Source: Ectocarpus siliculosus | Lineage: Eukaryota; Sar; Phaeophyceae; Ectocarpales; Ectocarpaceae | Length of the DNA stretch: 39,355 nt | Direction: 5' to 3' | Assembly: GCA_000310025.1 (NCBI GenBank) | Contig: FN649733.1 | Location: 4,329 to 43,683 of the forward strand | Shown here: piece by piece, positions 12,227 to 23,241 of the stretch | Layout: every line of letters begins with the position of its first letter | How positions within the stretch are numbered: position 1 is the stretch's first letter | Notes under the pieces: model-generated | Told to the model about the DNA's origin: nothing | The model's database searches: none | What the model saw: only the letters and a program-made list of their open reading frames with translations | Made by a program: the position numbers and the translations under genes

Positions 12227-14415
12227 ACGTTGACAACTGCGGCGGCGGGTTACGCAACTTGAGGAACAACTGAGGGCTTGCGAGACAGCCAAGGCTGCAC
12301 CCATGTGGCCGTGCATGAGCTACGCGCTAACATTTATGTGGCTGGCGGCAATGAGGAACGCTCACGGCACGCCTAGCTTGTCACATATTGCCGAAGGGGT
12401 CAGAGGATAGCACCAACGTCAAGATTGATGCGGACTTTGAGAAGAAGGCCTTCTGTTCACTGCTGTCACAACAGAAAAAAAGAAGTTTGCGAATCTGCCA
12501 CGGCACCGAACGCCTTTCCGAACAGACAAAAAAATGGCACGACGCGCCATAGGACAGTACGTGGGTTGGATAAGAAAAGGTACATGCTACCTTGACAGCG
12601 GCTTGCATTCGCGGTTACATGTCGGTGCTCGCTATTTTTCAATCCCATGATCGTGCGGGTGGTAGTTTACCACCGGAAACAGCAGCAACAACAACGCAAA
12701 AAACGCCCGCACACCGACGAACGGTATCCCACCACTCACGAGTCCACGAGCACGAGAGACAAGAAAGTCAGGTCCTCTGAAGAATTCCTCTCGTAGAAAT
12801 TATTCAGCGTGTCCCACAGCACCCGGTCCTTCTTGGTGCCGCTGTTCGGCCCTCCAATCAAATCCCTCAGGAAGTCCGGCAGGATTCGCACCAAGGCGGG
12901 CGCCGGCGGATCGGGACGGAACTTCCCGACCAGCGAAGTCCGAGCCAACTCCGGCGGGCAGCCCGCCGAAAAGCGCGTCGTTATATCGGCTTTCTCGATG
13001 ACCGAGGCGATCCACTCGGCTGTGGCAGGGTCTTGGATCGCGGAGCCGACGAACACGTCGGAGCGTGCCGCGAGGTCGTTGAACCGCGCCCGTTCGCCCG
13101 AAGAATCTTTATCCTTGCGCAGCGATTCTTCGCGGAATACCTGTGCGGTGCAATACAACGGGGCAGGTATTTAGTCAAAGCATCGTGGTGTCGAACTGTT
13201 GTGGAGTTACCCACGGCTTTGGGCTGGAACAGCCTCGAGAAAAGAAGCACAGGCCCTCGGCCGCAGTCAAACACATAGACAGCAGTCTACAAGGTATGCC
13301 GCTTTTGGCACGGCGGAATCGATCGATGGTTATTGGTACACATGGTAGAACGGTGCCGAAGGCCGGTTCCCCGGCTCATACTGCCAACAACGCCGACAGT
13401 CAGTTTCTCTCTCTCGTGATGCGAAAAACGGCCACCGCCCACCTTCATTTCCACACCCGTGTCCGCCCACTTGACTCGCTTGGCGATGTGGTCCCACACC
13501 TGCGAGAGAGATGTCGAAGGGGGAACGCGCGAAAACCACCAGGAAAAGATGGCGCCATTTGCGCGTCAGTAACTGCAGTGCCTCTCGACAAACTGGCCGC
13601 ACCAGTCAGGCCGGGTTTCGGTTGTATTTTAGGGGAGCAACACCAGTAGATAGTAGTCGAGGTATTGAAGTGCCACATGGCTCTCTCGGGGATCGACACA
13701 AGGCTATGCATTCATCTCGGTTAAACTGCAAGCTGCTGTGCTTCGCAATCCGAACCTTCGCATAGAAGTACTTGGTAAACAGGCGGGTGCCGCCAACGAA
13801 GCCAAACAACTGCGCTCGTAAAGAGACAGCGAGCGCGAGCAGAAAAAGCAAGTAGTCCCGACACCAAGAGACCAAGAGACCCGTCGAGCATGAGCATGTG
13901 GTACATACGGCTGCCTAGACAGCAGAACGCAGAAGTCTTCTGCACCTGCGGGACTACACTGGTGCACCCGACTCCAAATCACCAATCGCCTGCACAGCAG
14001 TACTACGCGCGCAACTTGATCCATCAGTTGGTTGACCTGTTGGCCTGTTGGGATATATGTGCGGCTCAACTACATGTATGCACCACGGAAAGCCGGTTTT
14101 GTTATTTCATGCACACACCTCGAACCAGGGCACTGCTGTTCCACGATCTTCGAAAGGGCTCGCCACGCCATCGGGAGCGACAGCCAGTATTCTTGCTCGT
14201 ACAGGCTGGTCCAGCGATGGAGCGGTGACTTCATCTGGCCAGGCAACGGCTTGAGCGGCCATGCTTGTTGTGCTCATGATCCGCGAGGACTGCTGCTGTT
14301 CCTGCTGCTGTGCGCTGGGGGCGACGTGAGAAGGAACCAACCTCCTCGTACCGGTCAAGAAGCACGAAGCAGGAGCAACTGCAGCCAGCAGTGCACACAT
14401 CGGTAGTACCCCCAT
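8816..14415 (-). CDS. VDR: Violaxanthin de-epoxidase-related protein (VDR), plastid-targeted
   Basis: Nine exons join without a phase error: 14119-14415, 13443-13499, 12740-13140, 11904-12069, 11272-11493, 10618-10743, 10041-10173, 9447-9604 and 8816-8899, giving 547 residues. The N-terminus [20 protein letters not shown] is a hydrophobic signal ending in a Phe-containing step, as in stramenopile bipartite plastid presequences. Residues near 100-250 hold the VDR-specific block ([20 protein letters not shown], then RDPATAEWI-like text). A Cys-rich region with 12 cysteines follows (about 268-338), with [17 protein letters not shown] and [20 protein letters not shown] marking the lipocalin-like barrel, and a short tail [19 protein letters not shown] proper converts violaxanthin in the thylakoid lumen; VDR's substrate is not settled, so catalysis is not claimed. 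Introns carry unusual arrays, notably at the donors of exons 5 and 7. The start at 14415 is chosen because it opens the signal peptide. Confidence 0.94.
9799..10040. repeat. Degenerate GAGTGATA-type array filling VDR intron 7 from its donor
   Basis: On the + strand the stretch is dense in ATCACTC and ATGACTC words. On the sense strand the intron opens GTGAGCGATTGAGTCAGTCA and continues with GAGTGATAG-like words for about 240 bases. The words resemble the donor itself, so the array looks like decayed tandem copies of the 5' splice site region. Confidence 0.75.
11218..11289 (-). repeat. 24-nt x3 tandem repeat spanning the VDR exon 5 splice donor
   Basis: Three 24-nt units run in the gene's direction. 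Each contains TCTTGGAAAGTGGTAAGT or a close variant (TCTTGCAAAGTCGTAAGT; TCTTGGAAAGTGGTAAGC), that is, the last codons of exon 5 plus its GTAAGT donor. Homology (SWKV followed by VCGQNPAYD of exon 6) points to the first donor, between 11272 and 11271. The units stay in frame, so use of the second or third donor would insert 8 or 16 residues. Confidence 0.92.
12089..12224. repeat. (ACAG)n and long (GA)n tract in VDR intron 3
   Basis: Roughly six ACAG units are followed by about 105 bases of nearly pure GA. On the sense strand this reads (CT)n then (CTGT)n, about 20 bases upstream of the exon 4 acceptor, so it acts as an extreme polypyrimidine tract. The Ser-Leu-rich open frames crossing it are artefacts. 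Confidence 0.93.
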
Positions 14416-14714
14416 GGTGGCGGGACTTCCACCTGCTCTCCACTCGGGAAGCGTGCCTGCTGGGAAGGTACTGCTGCTGTGCAGCCCAGGCCGACCAGAG
14501 GCACGCGCGGCGTGGGTACCAGCTCGATTCACGGAGCCGCTTATTGTGCTGAAATTCTGAAACAATACGCCGCTGCTGCTGCCGCCGGACACGCACACAC
14601 ACCGTGCAGCAGAGATATCCTGCTTCCCCGACATCATGTGGCAAGACCCCCCAGGTGCGAAGTGCAAGCCCTAAGTCCGGACCATGTGTGTGTTTCTGTG
14701 CAGTGTTGCAGACT

Positions 14715-14754
<40 letters not shown>

Positions 14755-15700
14755 GGCCAGTTCGAAATTGCCAAATAGAGCGGCTGGGGCGTGGTGCGTG
14801 CGTGTAGACACGGAGGAGGAGACAGCGCGTTCGCTGAGCAGTGCTACCTTTCACGCCGCCTACAGCAAAGCAGGGTCGAAATCGTCGCAAGTCGTTCTAC
14901 GTGTCTCACGGCTGGTATGCATAGCTGGAAGCGGCTTCAGGCACAAATGGTACACAAATGTCAACCGTACACGGTTCCCGCTCACCCGGTATTTGCAGGG
15001 TTCTTGGCTTGGTATGTCGTGAGTGGTATCGACTTCCCTACAGGTATGAGCTTCTGTGGTACGAAAGGTTCGAAACACTACAAAGCTTCATTGTTGTGAC
15101 TGGCGATGTACTGCAGATCAGCTGCTGCAGATTCGTCTTGGCTCTGTCTCGCGAAGGGAGCTTACGAGCGCATACCGCTAAATAAAGACGTTTGCGGTAT
15201 AATTTCTGACAGTCCCGTGACCGGGAGAGGTCAAAAACCAGTACCGTAGGGTTGACATAAGATATCACTCCCCCTCAAGACCGAGTTTCAAAGCTTGATT
15301 AATCCACAGCGGAAAGAGCGATGGTGCCGTAAAATGCCTGGAGGCGTTGGAACCGCCTCGTCTACATATATCTTTCCGAAAACGTATCGTGTGATTTATT
15401 CATCCTCCTCGTCTTCGAGTTCTGCTGTGTTCGAGCTTCAGCTTTTGAAATCAGGTCCAGGGGGTGTGGTATCTTGTGTCACCTACTTCGGTAGGCACGT
15501 AGGCACGCATAGGTCAAAACCATGGAGAGATAGGCCGCCCACCCGAAACGAGGTCAGGCGCGCGCGTTGTGCGGAAATAGCCACGTTTTCTAGCGACGTG
15601 GCCCTGTGTTCTCTCAGGCGGCACATATGGACCGCATGCCCCCCAGACAGGTGCGCGTGGCCTGGCTCTTTTCCCGTCTTAAACCCTCTCTCCACCGCTT
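14416..15700. promoter_or_regulatory. Head-to-head intergenic region between VDR (-) and PCIF1 (+)
   Basis: About 1.3 kb separates the start codons of two divergent genes and must hold both promoters and 5' untranslated regions. It contains a (CAG)12 tract at about 14716-14752. I see no convincing TATA box or other named element. An unrecognised 5' exon of PCIF1 may lie here. Confidence 0.55.
14716..14752. repeat. (CAG)12 microsatellite upstream of VDR
   Basis: Twelve CAG units, reading CTG in the VDR direction, about 300 bases upstream of the VDR start codon. Confidence 0.93.
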
Positions 15701-18455
15701 ATGTACGTGGGTCCATCTATTACCACGGGGCGTTTTTGGGGGGGGGCAGGTTGGGAACGCCACGCTTCGCAGAGAGGTGGTGGCGCTCTGTTTCTACACA
15801 ACCCCACCACCGGCGAGTCAGAGTGGTTCACCGGATGGGTGCAGAAAACCTCCAAGTGGTACGGCCGCAAGTACTGGTTCCAGCCGACCACGGGCCGGGC
15901 GGAGTGGGATCTCCCGCCCTCGGCAGCAGCAAGCAACTCGGGTTCAGCCTCGTCCGCGGCCGCCGCCGCTTCCTCCGGGGGGCAACAGCAGCAGTCCCCG
16001 TTCGTGCAGCAGCAGTCCTCCGACGTTCCGGCCCCCAGCGGCGACAAGGTGAAGAGCTGGAAGGAGAAAATCCTGGCAGCCAAGGCGAAGGCCAACGCTG
16101 CCGCCTCAACAGAGGCTTCGCCACCGCCGCCGCCGCCGCCACCGCCCCCGCCGCGTGCGGGGGCAGCAGCGGATGGGGATGGGGATTCATCGGGGGACGA
16201 CATGGAAGTCGATGCGGATATCGCGGGAGGGGTGGAGCTGCTGTCCCCCTCGGACATCGCCCCGGCGGCGGACATGCTGCTGGAAGACGTGCCGTCCGTG
16301 TCCCTCCGGAGGGAGGAGCTCAGGAAGGACTGCCTACAGAGGTTCGCCGACGTGAACGAGGAGTACGGGAAGATGATTGGCTACTCCAAGACTTGCCGCA
16401 GCTGCAGGGAGGACGGGATGGTGGTGGGCTTGAGCGGCATGTTTGGGAGGTGCGCGCGTCGTTGCTTTAAGTAATGGAATTGATGGCCTGCCCGTGGTCG
16501 TTGCTATGTTTACCCGCCATGTGCGGGGGAACTTCTTGGCTTCGGGGAAGTGGCTTCGAGGAATTTCACCAAGATTTACTTGGACTGCTGATTTGTGAGG
16601 CCTTTCGTGTTGGCAGTCCGGAGATGCTTGCTGCTTACCCCGTTTCGTCTAGTGACCCCGATGCTCCTCGTCGTGGGACGGCCTTAGTACATGTACATCA
16701 CGCGCAAGGAGAGGTTTATCAAACAGCCCGTGATGCCACTGGCCTGGTGTAGCACGCCACGCCCTCGGGCCGTGCTCGTGCTTGTTGTGTAGCTGAATGC
16801 TATCTCTCGCTCGCTCTGCGCTCCGGGCGGCGGCCTGTCTCCTGTCTCGAGTCCAGGTTTTTGTGGGTGCAGCACATGCGGCAGACGATGGCGCTCGCTT
16901 CCGGAGAGTCGACGCGGACGTCAAAGTTGGTGAGCCCGTCAGTTGTTCTCGTGCTGTATAAAGGGCAGGTACTGCTGTACGCTCGTGGCTCCGATATAAG
17001 GGGGTATGTGCCTATAAAGGGGGGGGGTCCGATATAAGGGGGCCAAAGTCGGTTGTCCCGGACTCGACCCAGTTTAGTGTAGTTGAGTACCCTCTTATCC
17101 CGGTGTGAGATGGGGATCCGACACAAGAGGGTTGAGGGCCTTTGTCACACCACCCTCTTTTATCGGAGACGCGACTACTGTAGCGTTCAGTGTTTTCCCG
17201 TAGCCGCTTGTCTACCACGGTATGTTGCAGGTGTTTACGAACAATAAACGCTGAGCTGGTTCCCTTTATGTCGTACCCGGCCTGCAATAACATTTGTGGT
17301 GATGTGCAAACGTTTGCACCATCTATGACCATGAGCCGCTCCTCTTGCCCTCCTGTTCTTTCCCGCGGGGTTTCCCGCCCACAGCCTCCGGATCCTGTGT
17401 TTCCTAGCCTCGAAAATGAGATCGATGACAAGCTCGTCAAAGAGCTGGTGGAGGGCAAGAGGTCCCAGTCGCAGGCGAAGAGGGTGTTACAAGAGTTGTC
17501 GAGCGTTTGCAGGGCGGCGTCGGTCGAGCTGGAAGTCATGCTGCAGGTGCGAACCGTCCATGACATGGTGGGAAATGCTTGTCGCGCCACCGTGCGTGCT
17601 TTTGTCTGAGAGTCGGTCTCAATTTCTCTTTGACAGGGTTTCATCGATTGTAACGTGTGCAGCACTGTCCTGTGCTTGGGTCGTCTCGGACGCAGGCTAA
17701 GCCGTAGGTATGTAGCTCGTCAGTGATGTATGAGCTGTTTTGTACAGATTCTCAACGGTCATGGGCTCGCTTGGTTGAGATTGTGTTGAGTCTAAGCCTC
17801 GTTCTGGATCCTTCTGTAGAGCAAGAGCAGGTTGCGTGCATGAATTTGCATGCCCATGCGTGGATCTTCCCCCCTTGCTCGCCTTCCAAAGGTTGTCCCT
17901 CGTGCCACGACGGTGGACCGCATACCGTCAACCGGTTCCGGTCCACCTTGTGGATGGGTTTCGCTGCACGGAGGATAGGCAATCGCTGTCGTAGGAGACC
18001 ATCGCATCAGGGAGAATCTGCGTCGCGCTGTTGTGCTTGATTGTCACGCCCACTTCCCTCCCCATTCTGTATCAGGGAGAATCTGTTTCACGCTGACTTG
18101 TTGTTCCGCTTGTTCGTGACGCCCACTGCCGCCCCCTCGTGCGATCACTGCCCACCGTCCCGCCGGCGGCGATAGGCAGAGCTCCCCGGGCTGCAATCGC
18201 ACGTTGTTGTCCTCGAGGAGGAGGTGCCGACACCAAAAGGTGAGAGGGACGGACCCCTATGGACACACCTGCACACTCACCGACCGGACCTGTTGTAATT
18301 TGACTTGCGGACCCCTCGGGGCCAGTTTATTTGAGTGTACCTTTTTAGGGAATGTTAACCTGTGACCACGGGAATCGACCGCGTCGAGTGTTGGATCAGT
18401 ACGGACATACGAAGGTACTGGGTAGAGAGAGATCGGAACGGTTTTTAATGTGAAG

Positions 18456-18487
<32 letters not shown>

Positions 18488-21400
18488 TTAAAAAATAACT
18501 CTCACCAGACACGAACCCTTTGCCCGAAAAGACAAGACTGAGCTGGCTAATAGTTGCATCTCTCTCTCTCGCTCTCGGTCGATTTACCCTTTGTCCTTGC
18601 AACAGCCGTCGGCGATGTCTGTCATGTCTGTCATGTCTGTCATTTCTGTCATGTCTGTCATGTCTGTCATGGTGTGCCGAACGACCGCCTTGGTTTATTT
18701 GCGTCCCAAGCTCGTGTGGCCACCGTTGACGGGTTTTCTTGGCGCCTTCTTGTTCTTGAAGGGTCACACAGAGTTTACCCTGGCCAGACTTGACCTCCGC
18801 CTGCACCTGTCGGGGGTGGTTGAGGTCATGCACACTCTAGGGCGATTTTCTTCTTTTTTTTACCCTTGGCGCACCGCAGTGAAATATTTATATGGTAGGA
18901 CTCCCGGCGTCGCGAGTTTCTCTCTCCTTTCTTCGTCCTCTTGCTCTGCACCGTACGCCGGCCTACCCAGTGTACACAGTGCGGCACCACTGGACAACCT
19001 GGGAGTTGGAGAAAAGTCAGGCTGAACGGAGAACAATAACCGACCGACAAAACGCAACATCTCATCTCCACGTTGCCCCGCGCAGGAGACATGGGCTGGC
19101 GTCCGGTGACCGGCAAGGGCGCCCGCGTTCCCGGCCCCAACCCCAACTCCTCCTACAGGCTCCGATACGTACCCGCATCCGCCGGCCAGACGTCGGGGCG
19201 GCGAGAGGCTTCCTTCGCCATCACGGGGGCGCACCTCCACAAGACGTGGTCGGCGTACTGCCGGTGTGTGGGGGGGGACTCGCCGGTGTGGGACCGTAAC
19301 TTTGTGAGTGGTTTTGGGGGGAAAGACGTGGCGATGAGCGGCGGGTGTTTAGACTGGTGTATTGATGGGAATGCAGTCGTCCTCGCTTTTGGGGCCATTT
19401 CTTTTTGACAGGTGTCCGTAAATCGGGGAAGTGTCCTTGTAAAATTACCCCCCTCCCTGTGTTTTTACAGTCTGCGGGGCACCATGCTCCTGAAGAAAAT
19501 GGTGTCCATAAAGCGGGGAGTGTCCTTATGTTTTTATTTCATCAGTATGACTCAACGAATCCATCTCTATCGAAGAAAAGAGTCTAAGATAGATTAGCAA
19601 TGAATCCATAGCGTCAGCGAAAGCTCTGTTTTATAGCTGGTGTCCCATAAATTGGTGTTACACGTGCAGCAGGTCGGTCTTTCGCTGCTTGTTTGTCGTA
19701 TTGCACCGTCCGTCGAGCCCGTCTGTGTTGCCGGTTCCACGAAGGTGAATGCCACAAAACCACATGGAATGGGTGGTACTCGTTTTGTTTCTCCTTCCTC
19801 TCTGCGCAGACGTTGCCCCGGGCTGTTTTGATAATCGCGCCTTACGTATGCGTCGCCATCACGGTGCCGCTGTTTGGGCACTTGGTTTGCTAGGTTACGC
19901 CGCGAGACCCCCCACCCGTTCGGGTCTTGGTCTTGTCACACCCTTGCTCAAACGGTTCTGACCCGATGAGCACGACAACAACCATGACGTCACGCCCTCT
20001 CTGTTCACACGAACAGGCACGTTCGACGTGCTGGCACGCGCAGCGGTCGCAAGCAGTGCGTTGGAGCATGTTGTCCGCCCCGCATAGAAACCGCGTGTTG
20101 TGTGTCGCTGTACGCGCCGTTCTTGCTCTTGCTTGGCGCGTGTCCCGTCTCTGTGTATGCTTAGGGTTAGGGTTAGGGTTAGGGTTAGGGTTAGGGTTAG
20201 GGTCAGGGTTAGCGCTAACCGCTCATCGAAACGTTGAAAGGTTCTGTTCTCACAATATCAAAACCTTGCCCTTCCAGCTGCGGCGCTTGTTCTGCGTCCT
20301 CTCGAGATACGAGACGTTGTCGGCGACTTCGGACGGGTACCAGATGGCCTTCCCGGCCTCGGGCTTCCGGCTGCTGCGACACCTGGTGTCCGTGGACTGC
20401 GAGTGCTTCGCCAGCCCTCTCAACTGCACCTTGTCAAGGTGTGGTCGAATCGAGTTTCGATGTGCGTTGCCCTGTTGTCAAGGTGTGTTTGAATCGCGGC
20501 TCGATATGGTGTGCCACGTTGTCAAGGTGTGGAGTCGGGTGCATTTCTGGTCATGTCGTGGTGACTGCGCAAGGCACAATCTGCTGTTGTAGTTCCCAAA
20601 CTAGTCGTTTTCGGAGAATCAAGAGGGGTCAGTAGAGTTGGATCTTTGTCTTAGGAAGTCCCGGCCTGTTGATGTACTGTAGTTCTCTGAAAAGCTGGTT
20701 GGTGACAACGCCACTACGCTTGTTCTGAATCTCTCGCAATTCTGGTCCGATCTGGGCGTCCGTCCGTCCGCATGCATGCATGCATGCATGCCAGATTTTG
20801 CTCCGTGGCGTACGACACGGATAAGTTCTTCGGAAGCGAGGGCAACTTCTTTCAGTCGGAGTACCAGCAGGTACGACTATCCTGGAACTCTTACCTACTG
20901 GTCCATGTTTGCCTGTAGATTGTAACGTTGACCCCTTGCGATCTGCTTCGCTATTATCATGGAGTACTCGAAGTGTTGACCCAGCATAGTCTGGGTGGGT
21001 ATTACTGCATTGGTATCGCCTGCCTTCACACGGTCTTGTCCTATGATCGGCACGTTGAGCGTCGTTTGACGTTTACGATAATATAGAGCTCGACATTACT
21101 TCAGGCCCAGAGCCTTGAAGATGCACATGCTGCTCTTGCTTCGTACCTCTCACCTTGAAAACTCGCTCTTATCTCCCACTACCCTTGCTTTGCTTGCTTG
21201 CTTGTTGTCCCCCATCCTCTCCCTGTGGACGCCTGGCTTGTTTCAGGGATCCTTCGAGGTGTGTACAGTATGTGGCGTCAAGATTCATTTGCGGTTTTCT
21301 CTACGTTGCACGGAATGGAATACGCGGTATGCCTTGCGCGGTTGGTTGCGCATGCGGGCGTACCGTTAGAGCCGGGGGAGGCGACGGTATTGGCTCAAGG

Positions 21401-23241
21401 TTTCAGAGCGTGTGGCCGTGAACATGGAGGCCCACGAGTACATTGAGGTGGCCACGTGCAAGGTGCAAGACAGGGTAGTCGAGGGAAGGGTGGGGTAACA
21501 TCGATTTGCTTTGTGAACGGCAGGCGTAGGAAGCGATGGGGGTCTACATGCAGTCTCAATCTCAAGAGACCGACGAGACGGGAAGGTCTTTGCGAGATTG
21601 GTTTGGTTGGGCCAGCGTTTTTTGTAATGAATTCAAGCTATTGAAACTGGTCCCCTGCTGTAGATGGATTTGTTCTGAGACACTTACACTTTGTTCCCGA
21701 CTTGGTGTAATTGAATCCATCAATGTTGTGTACGGTGGATTTGTCAGCTGACCCTTGCTGTTCCCGACTGAGCGCACTCGGATGCATCCATGTCATGTAC
21801 CCGCCGTAGCGTGATGGTATTGAGGCTTTGCTTTTGAGGCTTTGCTTTTTCTTGCTTGCTTGTCTCAGGCGAACCCGCCGTTCGTGGAAGAGGTGATGGA
21901 GCGCATGGTGGACCACATGCACCACCTCTTGCGGAGAGCGACGGGCCCGATGTCCTTTGCAGTGATCGTTCCCGGGTGGGACGACGACGGATGCGTGAGC
22001 TACCAGAACATGAAGAACTCGCGATTCGCAAGACCACACCCTGGTGAGCCGTTGCCTGGGACAGCCGCGCGCTACTAAGAATCGAGGGTGTTCGATGAGC
22101 CAGGCTGCTACGCTACGCTAGCCACCTCTTCCGCAGAACCAACTGATCCCCCAAGATTGAGCTTTCCGATGCTGTGTAGCCGTTTTTGAGTTCCCTGCGT
22201 CGCCCGTCGCCGCTCGCTGCTCTCAACTTGTGTTAGTGTCTGCACGTGTGGCGGGGTAGCTCATGGAGGCGACTCTTTGCTGTTTGTCGCGGCTATGTAG
22301 GTGTATATGGCGTATGGATGTCAAGAGAGAATCGAGAACTTGGCCAAGGCCAAACGGCATTGCTTTAACAGTCTCGCTCCTTTCTTTTCCGCGCGCCCGT
22401 TTTTCCGTCGGAAGGCTTCTACCTGACCCTGCAGAAGGGCATGCACAACTACCGGCCGGGTATGCAGCACAGACAGGACGTCGAGGAGAAGCCCTCCAAG
22501 TGAGAGAAACAAGAATTCCTTCTTTTACTCTTCATTTTTTGTATGCTACATTGTTGGTTTTGGTGAGACTTACTGCTTCGGGAGTGGGACCTGGGTTCGA
22601 GGGGACTTCTCGGCTGGCGTTCTCACTGGAAAAGGGGGGGGGGGGGGGGGGGGGGNNNNNNNNTTTCCGATCGGGCGATGAATTTCACAGATGATGATGC
22701 GGATGCTCGGGCGCCAGCTCTTGCAAAGAGTCGGTGCTTCCACTCAGAAACGTATTTTGGTAGAATCACCAGCGTACGCAAGTGTAGAGAGAGAGGGCGG
22801 ACAACACTCCCTCCCTGTAGCGGAGAAGATCGCCATGCGTGCGTTTGTCGAATCCGGATTGCGTGACTCTTGGTATGCAAAGTTGGACGAGTTGTGCTTG
22901 ACTCGTGGGTATGATATACTGAAGTATGACACGCCCGGAGTAAGGCGGAGGATTGCCCCATCAGCGCCCACGAGTGTGCCGCTGCAATGAAAATATCTAA
23001 CCGCACCGCGCCCACCCCCGCCCCACCCACCGCCTCCGTTGGACCGTTCTCCACTCCCGGCCGTTTACCCTGAACTCTCCCATCTCGCCAACAACGCCCC
23101 CTATCTAGCTGCAACACCTTCCTGTTCATCCTTCAGAACGACTGGGGAGCAGACGCGTGGCCGGTTTCCACTACAAGTCTAGGCCAGCTGCAGGCGGAGC
23201 TAGAGAGCGAGGCGAGGATGCTGGCTGCCAGGAATTGCTAG
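15701..23241 (+). CDS. PCIF1: PCIF1/CAPAM orthologue, mRNA-cap m6Am methyltransferase
   Basis: Eleven exons join in phase: 15701-16449, 16857-16929, 17385-17546, 18176-18239, 19086-19303, 20278-20438, 20795-20870, 21247-21258, 21869-22043, 22415-22499 and 23109-23241, giving 635 residues (human PCIF1 has 704). PCIF1 binds the phosphorylated CTD of RNA polymerase II and methylates N6 of the 2'-O-methyladenosine next to the cap. Two WW domains open the protein (about 17-43 and 45-75); animals have one. A Gln/Ala/Pro-rich linker follows. The signature text is present: DPVFPS, VDCECFASPLNC, FCSVAYDTDKFFG, GSFE and ANPPFVEEVMERMV, then NTFLFILQND near the end. The catalytic NPPF motif falls at residues 507-510 and is intact. 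Exon 8 is a 12-nt microexon coding only GSFE. Exon 4 has a weak pyrimidine tract and rests mainly on phase, and the start at 15701 is the first Met before the WW domains, so a 5' exon could be missing. Confidence 0.93.
18006..18135 (+). repeat. Imperfect tandem duplication, period about 65 nt, in PCIF1 intron 3
   Basis: ATCAGGGAGAATCTG occurs at 18006 and 18071, each followed at similar distance by a variant of CGCTG and by GTSACGCCCACT. It lies upstream of the exon 4 acceptor. Confidence 0.75.
18447..18490 (-). repeat. (TTG)n-TCTTCACATT element, copy 2 (inverted)
   Basis: On the + strand it reads AATGTGAAGAC followed by about eleven AAC units. The complement matches the join seen at 2457-2500 and shares AAAACC with the third copy at 27241-27290. 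It lies in PCIF1 intron 4. Confidence 0.72.
18615..18671 (+). repeat. 9-nt minisatellite ATGTCTGTC, about 6 copies
   Basis: Six consecutive 9-nt units, one with ATTTCTGTC, in PCIF1 intron 4. The period is a multiple of three, so it stays open as a Met-Ser-Val run in one frame, but it is intronic. Confidence 0.92.
19548..19626 (+). repeat. Dispersed repeat of about 75 bp, copy A
   Basis: From TGACTCAACGAATCCAT through AAGAGTCTAAGATAGATT to GCGTCAGCGAAAGCT it matches 35913-35986 with few differences and no tandem copy. It lies in PCIF1 intron 5; the other copy is between the DHHC gene and INTS6. Confidence 0.88.
20161..20212 (+). repeat. Interstitial telomeric repeat (TTAGGG)7 plus degenerate unit
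   Basis: Seven perfect TTAGGG units, then TCAGGG and TTAG, in PCIF1 intron 5, 65 bases upstream of the exon 6 acceptor. A single TTTAGGGTTAG also occurs near 11203 next to the VDR donor array. Confidence 0.96.
20431..20562 (+). repeat. 44-nt x about 3 tandem repeat spanning the PCIF1 exon 6 splice donor
   Basis: TTGTCAAGGTGTG starts at 20431, 20475 and 20519, exactly 44 bases apart. The first copy holds the last codons of exon 6 and its donor (TCAAG followed by GTGTGG). The second unit also keeps GAATCG and the CTCGAT-like core; the third decays after about 20 bases. Phase and homology (the Arg before FCSVAYDTDKFF) favour the first donor. Confidence 0.9.
20757..20793 (+). repeat. (TCCG)n and (GCAT)n abutting the PCIF1 exon 7 acceptor
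   Basis: Three CCGT units and five GCAT units run directly into the CCAG acceptor before 20795, so the usual pyrimidine tract is replaced by an alternating purine-pyrimidine array. Confidence 0.85.
22634..22663. other. Poly-G run followed by an 8-N assembly gap
   Basis: A run of about 22 G precedes eight N in PCIF1 intron 10. It is an assembly break, and the sequence length here is not reliable. It does not touch an exon. Confidence 0.98.

Noticed and set aside
11847-12316. Ser-Leu-rich - strand frames of 84-140 codons
   Set aside because: They are translated (CT)n. Only the Cys-rich piece at 11904-12069 is coding, as VDR exon 4.
15295-16470. Long + strand open frame (391 codons) overlapping PCIF1 exon 1 in another frame
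   Set aside because: It follows the GC-rich coding exon out of frame, has Arg/Gly/Ala bias and no domain, while the other frame holds two WW domains and continues in phase into conserved exons.
19927-20592. 221-codon + strand frame with a Gly-Leu repeat
   Set aside because: The Gly-Leu run is just translated TTAGGG; the frame crosses the intron into PCIF1 exon 6 and has no independent support.
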